From Campylobacter sp. (GTDB taxonomy: Bacteria; Campylobacterota; Campylobacteria; Campylobacterales; Campylobacteraceae), in assembly GCA_030532465.1 (NCBI GenBank), contig JAUNLC010000004.1, positions 1 through 52,125 on the forward strand: a DNA stretch of 52,125 nucleotides. Direction: 5' to 3'. The position numbers and the translations under genes were made by a program. Below the pieces are notes generated by a model. That model was given only the letters and a program-made list of their open reading frames with translations, had not been told where the DNA came from and ran no database searches. Shown here one piece after another: positions 50,889 through 52,125 of this stretch (position 1 is the first letter of the stretch; each line of letters starts with the position of its first letter).

Positions 50889-51287
50889 TTATGGAACCAA
50901 TAAATTTTTCATGCTATCTTGCGAGTGACACATGACGCAGAAATTTTTAGACGGTTTGTGAGACGCATGGCAAACGTTGCAGTCCACATTCGGATAGTGC
51001 GGGCTTGCATGCACGTTATCATCATAGCCCAAATGTCCGCTAAGCTCGGCAAGGTTTTTATAGCTTTTATGACAGCTTAAACACTCTGCTGCGGTTAGCG
51101 GCTTATAATCCTTAGGATCGCTCTCTTTATGGCAGGTTGCACAGTCAAAGCCGAATTTTTGGTGGTGGGCTTTGATAGGATAGTTCTCTTTTGTGTATTT
51201 GTTAGCCTCTGTTTTGTTCATGTCCGCGCCAAACGACAAACACGCCGCAAAACAGCATATTAAAAATAGTTTTAAAGCTTTTAACAT
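50889..51287 (-). CDS. fccB: Small periplasmic tetrahaem cytochrome c
   Basis: The 132 residues have a signal peptide (LKLFLICCFAACLSFGAD) and four haem sites: C49-x2-C52-H53, C69-x2-C72-H73, C103-x2-C106-H107 and C117-x2-C120-H121. It resembles the cytochrome domain that is fused to the flavoprotein in Shewanella flavocytochrome c3, here as a separate chain. It would carry electrons from the NrfH-like protein to the flavoprotein. It overlaps the flavoprotein stop by seven bases and precedes fccC by seven bases. Confidence 0.85.
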   Translation of the reverse strand: MLKALKLFLICCFAACLSFGADMNKTEANKYTKENYPIKAHHQKFGFDCATCHKESDPKDYKPLTAAECLSCHKSYKNLAELSGHLGYDDNVHASPHYPNVDCNVCHASHKPSKNFCVMCHSQDSMKNLLVP

Positions 51288-52125
51288 CTCTCACCCTTTT
51301 TTGCTAGTTGTGCGGCATTTCTTCCTGCGATTCTTCCAAATACCAAGCAATCCGGTATCGCGCAGCTTCCAAGCCTGCTTGCGCCATGCGGTCCGCCTAC
51401 CGCTTCGCCTGCCGCAAATAGCCCTTTGATAGGCTTATCGTCGGTGTTATAAACTCTAGCTTCGGTATCTATCTTTACGCCGCCCATAGTGTGATGCACT
51501 TTAGGAAGCGCTCTCCACGCGTAAAAAGGCGGTTTTGTAAGATCAGGCACTGTGCCTTTAAATTTAAAGAACGGTTTGCCAAATTCTTCGTCTTTGCCGT
51601 TTTTAGAATATCTCGTATAGTCATCAATAGTCTTTTTAAGACCCTCGTAAGGGATATTATAATGCTTTGCAAGCTCTTCTATGGTGTCAAATACTTTGAT
51701 TACGCCTTTGTGAATTCCTCTATAAACGTTTGCTTTTGTAGTACCTTGCGCGCCTACGCTATCACAGATCACGACAGGGTGGGTTATGCTGCCGTCTGGA
51801 TTTTTGTGCATTTTTAAGATGGCATCTGATCTTATCTTTCTATCGGCAAGCTCGTTTACAAATCTCTTACCCGTTCTTGCATCTACCATAACACCGTAAC
51901 TAAATGCAGGTATAGCAAACACGGGAGCTATGCCAAAGCCTTTTTCATCAGGGCTTCCCCATGGGCCAAGTTGTATCCAGTTAAGATCGACCGTTTGGAC
52001 TTTGTTTTTCATCATCACTTTAAGCGCTTGCGCGGTTGCGCCGTAGTGGTTGGTGCAGTCAAGATCTGGGGTTACGGTCTTATCTATCTCTTGTCTAAAT
52101 TTGACGTCGTAAGAAAATCCTCCCG
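51281..52125 (-). CDS. fccA: Flavocytochrome c-type periplasmic reductase flavoprotein (5' end outside window)
   Basis: The frame is open to the window edge: translation continues upstream of the ATGs near 52018 as GGFSYDVKFRQEIDKTV and TNHYGATAQALKV. About 281 C-terminal residues are therefore present and the N-terminus is missing. Family segments are DLNWIQLGPWGSPDEKG, HTMGGVKIDTEARV (catalytic His region), GLFAAGEAVGGPHGASRLG (catalytic Arg) and a C-terminal SCAIPDCLVFGRIAG. These belong to the FAD-dependent fumarate, methacrylate and urocanate reductase family, and the substrate cannot be decided here. Tetrahaem, NrfH-like, kinase and regulator genes follow on the same strand. Confidence 0.88.
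   Translation of the reverse strand, partial: GGFSYDVKFRQEIDKTVTPDLDCTNHYGATAQALKVMMKNKVQTVDLNWIQLGPWGSPDEKGFGIAPVFAIPAFSYGVMVDARTGKRFVNELADRKIRSDAILKMHKNPDGSITHPVVICDSVGAQGTTKANVYRGIHKGVIKVFDTIEELAKHYNIPYEGLKKTIDDYTRYSKNGKDEEFGKPFFKFKGTVPDLTKPPFYAWRALPKVHHTMGGVKIDTEARVYNTDDKPIKGLFAAGEAVGGPHGASRLGSCAIPDCLVFGRIAGRNAAQLAKKGERC

Noticed and set aside
1-52125. CRISPR array, prophage, insertion sequence or defence island
   Set aside because: No regular spaced repeats, transposase, integrase or phage structural genes were seen; the gene content is ordinary chromosomal metabolism and signalling.
1-52125. rRNA operons and other tRNA genes
   Set aside because: Only the tRNA-Sec was found; the remaining gaps are short and AT-rich without cloverleaf patterns that I could recognise.

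Overview
The window is chromosomal DNA from a Campylobacter species (class Campylobacteria, formerly Epsilonproteobacteria). The evidence is the AT-rich composition, AAGGA-type ribosome binding sites, TATAAT-like -10 boxes without clear -35 boxes, and tightly overlapping operons. The right half follows the gene order I recall from C. jejuni: purA, FliJ-like, MotE-like, DUF507, carA, a TauE-like protein, a two-component pair, ccoNOQP, addB, addA, rplM, rpsI, cadF, mscS/HAD. The selenium, molybdate, dsbI and nitroreductase genes also have C. jejuni counterparts. I cannot name the species from this window.

Region 1 (1-9.3 kb) is a selenium and formate module. It holds a TorD-family chaperone, a 59-residue Tat-signal protein, fdhA (read through an in-frame UGA as selenocysteine), fdhB, fdhC, fdhD, a ModE-like regulator with an unusual duplicated Cys-containing N-terminus, a 62-residue protein, yedF, and selD (also read through UGA, giving Sec17). 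The tRNA that decodes both UGAs lies apart at 22.5 kb. selA and selB are not in the window.

Region 2 (9.4-18 kb) holds dba-dsbI (disulfide formation), a three-gene membrane set of the DUF883 type, two tandem RdxA-like nitroreductases, a peroxiredoxin, and a leftward molybdate operon modE-modA-TOBE-modC-modB. That operon supplies the metal needed by the formate dehydrogenase.

Region 3 (18-27.5 kb) holds an MlaA-MlaC-RND lipid-transport operon, a BON lipoprotein, tRNA-Sec, a 1299-residue multi-PAS GGDEF protein with a degenerate EAL domain, and a HisZ-like protein.

Region 4 (27.5-38.8 kb) holds purA, flagellar-type coiled-coil genes, carA, a metal/cytochrome-assembly membrane protein, a PAS histidine kinase with response regulator, and the cbb3 oxidase operon. 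The oxidase operon includes an unlisted 33-residue membrane microprotein and a FixH-like assembly protein.

Region 5 (38.8-52.1 kb) holds AddB-AddA recombination nuclease, ribosomal proteins L13 and S9, a CadF-type OmpA porin, MscS, a HAD phosphatase, and a leftward respiratory operon. That operon contains a flavocytochrome flavoprotein (cut by the window edge), a tetraheme cytochrome, an NrfH/NapC-type quinol dehydrogenase, and a Cache-domain histidine kinase with its response regulator.

Together the genes describe a microaerobic respirer. Formate is oxidised in the periplasm, electrons enter the menaquinone pool, and they leave through cbb3 oxidase or a periplasmic flavocytochrome reductase. 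The supporting selenium, molybdenum, haem-assembly and sensing genes are mostly in the window.
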